Origin: Pseudomonadota bacterium
Lineage (GTDB): Bacteria; Pseudomonadota; Alphaproteobacteria; Kiloniellales; J153
Reading direction: 5' to 3'
Assembly (NCBI GenBank): GCA_022572105.1
Contig: JACZWN010000047.1
Span: 1-15,850 of the forward strand
Length of the DNA: 15,850 nt
Each line of letters starts with the position of its first letter. The stretch's first letter is position 1. The notes under the pieces are model-generated. The model did no database searches, was not told where the DNA came from, and saw only the letters and a list, made by a program, of their open reading frames with translations. Shown here one piece after another: positions 15,028 to 15,850 of this stretch. The position numbers were made by a program, and so were the translations under genes.

Positions 15028-15056
15028 ATTATGCATGCAGGATACCAGCGGATCAA
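15028..15056 (-). promoter_or_regulatory. candidate promoter of the aminotransferase operon
   Basis: Read on the minus strand, TTGATC (15056-15051) and CATAAT (15033-15028) are 17 bases apart and match the sigma-70 boxes at four and five of six positions. Transcription would begin near 15020, giving a leader of about 105 bases before the ATG at 14915. A TGCATGCA palindrome overlaps the -10 end, as expected for a repressor site. Confidence 0.45.
15029..15042. promoter_or_regulatory. second, degenerate TGCATGCA operator
   Basis: TTATGCATGCAGGA contains the perfect core palindrome TGCATGCA (15032-15039). It agrees with the 14-base palindrome at 15155-15168 at 11 of 14 positions. It overlaps the -10 box of the candidate minus-strand promoter, so binding there would block the aminotransferase operon. 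Confidence 0.5.
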
Positions 15057-15149
15057 CGATTAGAATTTTCTCGTCATGAGGCTTAATAATACCGTTATAT
15101 CAATGTGTTAATGGACTTTCCTCTTTCGATTCCGAATGCAACTCCCTCC

Positions 15150-15177
15150 TTGAGTTTTGCATGCAAAATGATATCTT
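15150..15177 (+). promoter_or_regulatory. candidate promoter of the FAD-linked dehydrogenase gene
   Basis: TTGAGT (15150-15155) and TATCTT (15172-15177) are spaced by 16 bases, each with four of six consensus matches. The spacer is almost entirely filled by the TTTTGCATGCAAAA palindrome. The start codon at 15213 follows 35 bases after the -10 box. Confidence 0.4.
15155..15168. promoter_or_regulatory. perfect 14-base palindromic operator
   Basis: TTTTGCATGCAAAA is a perfect inverted repeat in the divergent intergenic region. Its length, AT-rich arms and GC centre resemble operators of dimeric helix-turn-helix regulators, for example GntR-family repressors that often control 2-hydroxyacid and organic-acid genes. 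The regulator itself is not in the window, so the family assignment is inference. Confidence 0.55.
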
Positions 15178-15212
15178 GGCCGTTCCCGTTTGCTGCTTCA
15201 TTCCGAGACGCC

Positions 15213-15850
15213 ATGACTCAGCCTAGCGACGCAGCCCACGACGCCAGATCCGGGGCCGCCAGATCCGGGGCCGGCAGCGCCGGCGCCACCCGCACCGGCC
15301 AGGCCGGGCGCGCCCGCATCGGCGACGGCGCGCTCGCCCAGCGCCTGGCGACCGAGCTCGAGGGCGAGGTCCTGTTCGACGCCTTCAGCCGCGGGCACTA
15401 CGCCACCGACGCCTCGATCTACCAAATCGAGCCCATCGGCGTGGTGGTGCCGCGCGGCGCGGAGGACGTGGTCCGGGCGGTCCAGATCGCCGCCGACGAG
15501 CGGGTCCCGGTCCTGCCCCGCGGCGCCGGCACCTCGCAGTGCGGCCAGACCGTGGCCGAGGCGCTGGTCGTCGACGTCAGCAAGCACTTGAACCAGGTGC
15601 TCGACTTCGATGCCGAGGCGCGCCGGATCACCGTGCAGCCGGGCTTGGTGCTCGACCGGCTCAACGCCTTCCTCGAGCCCCACGACCTCATGTTCCCGGT
15701 CGACGTCTCGACCAGCAGCCGGGCGACCATCGGCGGCATGGCGGGCAACAACTCCTGCGGCGCGCGCTCGATCCGCTACGGCACCATGCGGGCCAACGTG
15801 CGCGCGATCGAGGCGGTGCTGGCCGACGGCACGCAAGCGCGCTTCGCCGA
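15213..15850 (+). CDS. FAD-linked D-2-hydroxyacid dehydrogenase, N-terminal part
   Basis: The first 212 residues of an FAD-binding PCMH/VAO-type oxidoreductase are present; the gene runs off the window. After a poorly conserved Ala/Gly-rich N-terminus of about 37 residues, the sequence follows the pattern of large FAD plus iron-sulphur dehydrogenases such as YdiJ, and more distantly GlcD. The landmarks are DAFSRGHYATDASIYQIEP, IGVVVPRGAEDV, the flavin pyrophosphate loop LPRGAGTSQCGQ (101-112), and ATIGGMAGNNSCGARSIRYG (171-190). Such enzymes oxidise D-2-hydroxyacids (D-lactate, D-2-hydroxyglutarate, glycolate) to 2-oxoacids and pass electrons to the respiratory chain. The complete protein would probably be near 1000 residues if it has the iron-sulphur half. 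It is divergent from the aminotransferase operon and shares palindromic operator sites with it. The ATG at 15213 lacks a strong ribosome site. Confidence 0.88.
   Translation, partial: MTQPSDAAHDARSGAARSGAGSAGATRTGQAGRARIGDGALAQRLATELEGEVLFDAFSRGHYATDASIYQIEPIGVVVPRGAEDVVRAVQIAADERVPVLPRGAGTSQCGQTVAEALVVDVSKHLNQVLDFDAEARRITVQPGLVLDRLNAFLEPHDLMFPVDVSTSSRATIGGMAGNNSCGARSIRYGTMRANVRAIEAVLADGTQARFA
15243..15272 (+). repeat. tandem 15-base duplication in the dehydrogenase N-terminus
   Basis: GCCAGATCCGGGGCC is present twice, immediately adjacent and without mismatch (15243-15257 and 15258-15272). It keeps the frame and encodes a repeated ARSGA in the variable leader of the FAD-linked dehydrogenase, ahead of the conserved fold. 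It is probably a slippage duplication with little effect on function. Confidence 0.85.

Noticed and set aside
14916..15056. Upstream extension of the aminotransferase to 15056
   Set aside because: It would cover the candidate -10 and -35 boxes, and the extra 47 residues are not family-like; similarity begins near the ATG at 14915.
15069..15090. TTAATAATACCGTTA as a CtrA-like box in the divergent region
   Set aside because: The second half is GTTA rather than TTAA, and there is no supporting copy.
15198..15836. Minus-strand open frame opposite the FAD-linked dehydrogenase
   Set aside because: The plus strand shows clear flavin-binding motifs in an open frame; the antisense frame is His/Asp/Gly-rich and featureless.

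Overview
The window suggests a GC-rich alphaproteobacterium, probably a Rhodospirillales-like lineage. The evidence is the strong third-position GC bias, the alphaproteobacterial cpa-type gene order and the protein sequences themselves. No rRNA, tRNA, CRISPR array, phage gene or transposase was seen, so the taxonomic call is an inference.

Positions about 158-11653, all on the plus strand, hold a nearly complete Tad (tight adherence) pilus locus: a tadG-like gene, two tadE/tadF-type pseudopilin genes, an AT-rich control region, the 57-residue Flp pilin gene with its own intrinsic terminator, then cpaA, cpaB, cpaC, cpaD, cpaE, cpaF, tadB and tadC. From cpaA onward the genes overlap or are 2-10 bases apart. 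Together they encode pilin, pseudopilins, prepilin peptidase, periplasmic assembly factor, outer-membrane secretin, lipoprotein, localisation ATPase, motor ATPase and two inner-membrane platform proteins. No tadD (TPR lipoprotein) gene lies in the window.

A small hairpin at 11663-11682 separates this locus from a convergent minus-strand metabolic operon (14915 down to 11682): a class V serine/alanine-glyoxylate-type aminotransferase, a crotonase-family protein, and a CaiB/BaiF class III CoA-transferase that is broken by one extra base in a G5 run at 11901-11905. A divergent plus-strand gene starts at 15213 and leaves the window. It encodes the N-terminus of an FAD-linked D-2-hydroxyacid dehydrogenase of the YdiJ/GlcD type. 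The 297-base divergent region is AT-rich and carries a perfect 14-bp palindrome and a related half-degenerate copy, both set within plausible promoters. This suggests common control of the two transcripts.

The points most worth a second look are an apparent duplication of the N-terminal helical domain of CpaF, the frameshifted CoA-transferase, the paired TGCATGCA operators, a triplicated 15-base start-codon cassette at the CoA-transferase start, the AT-rich island before flp, and a crotonase lacking one of the two usual catalytic glutamates.
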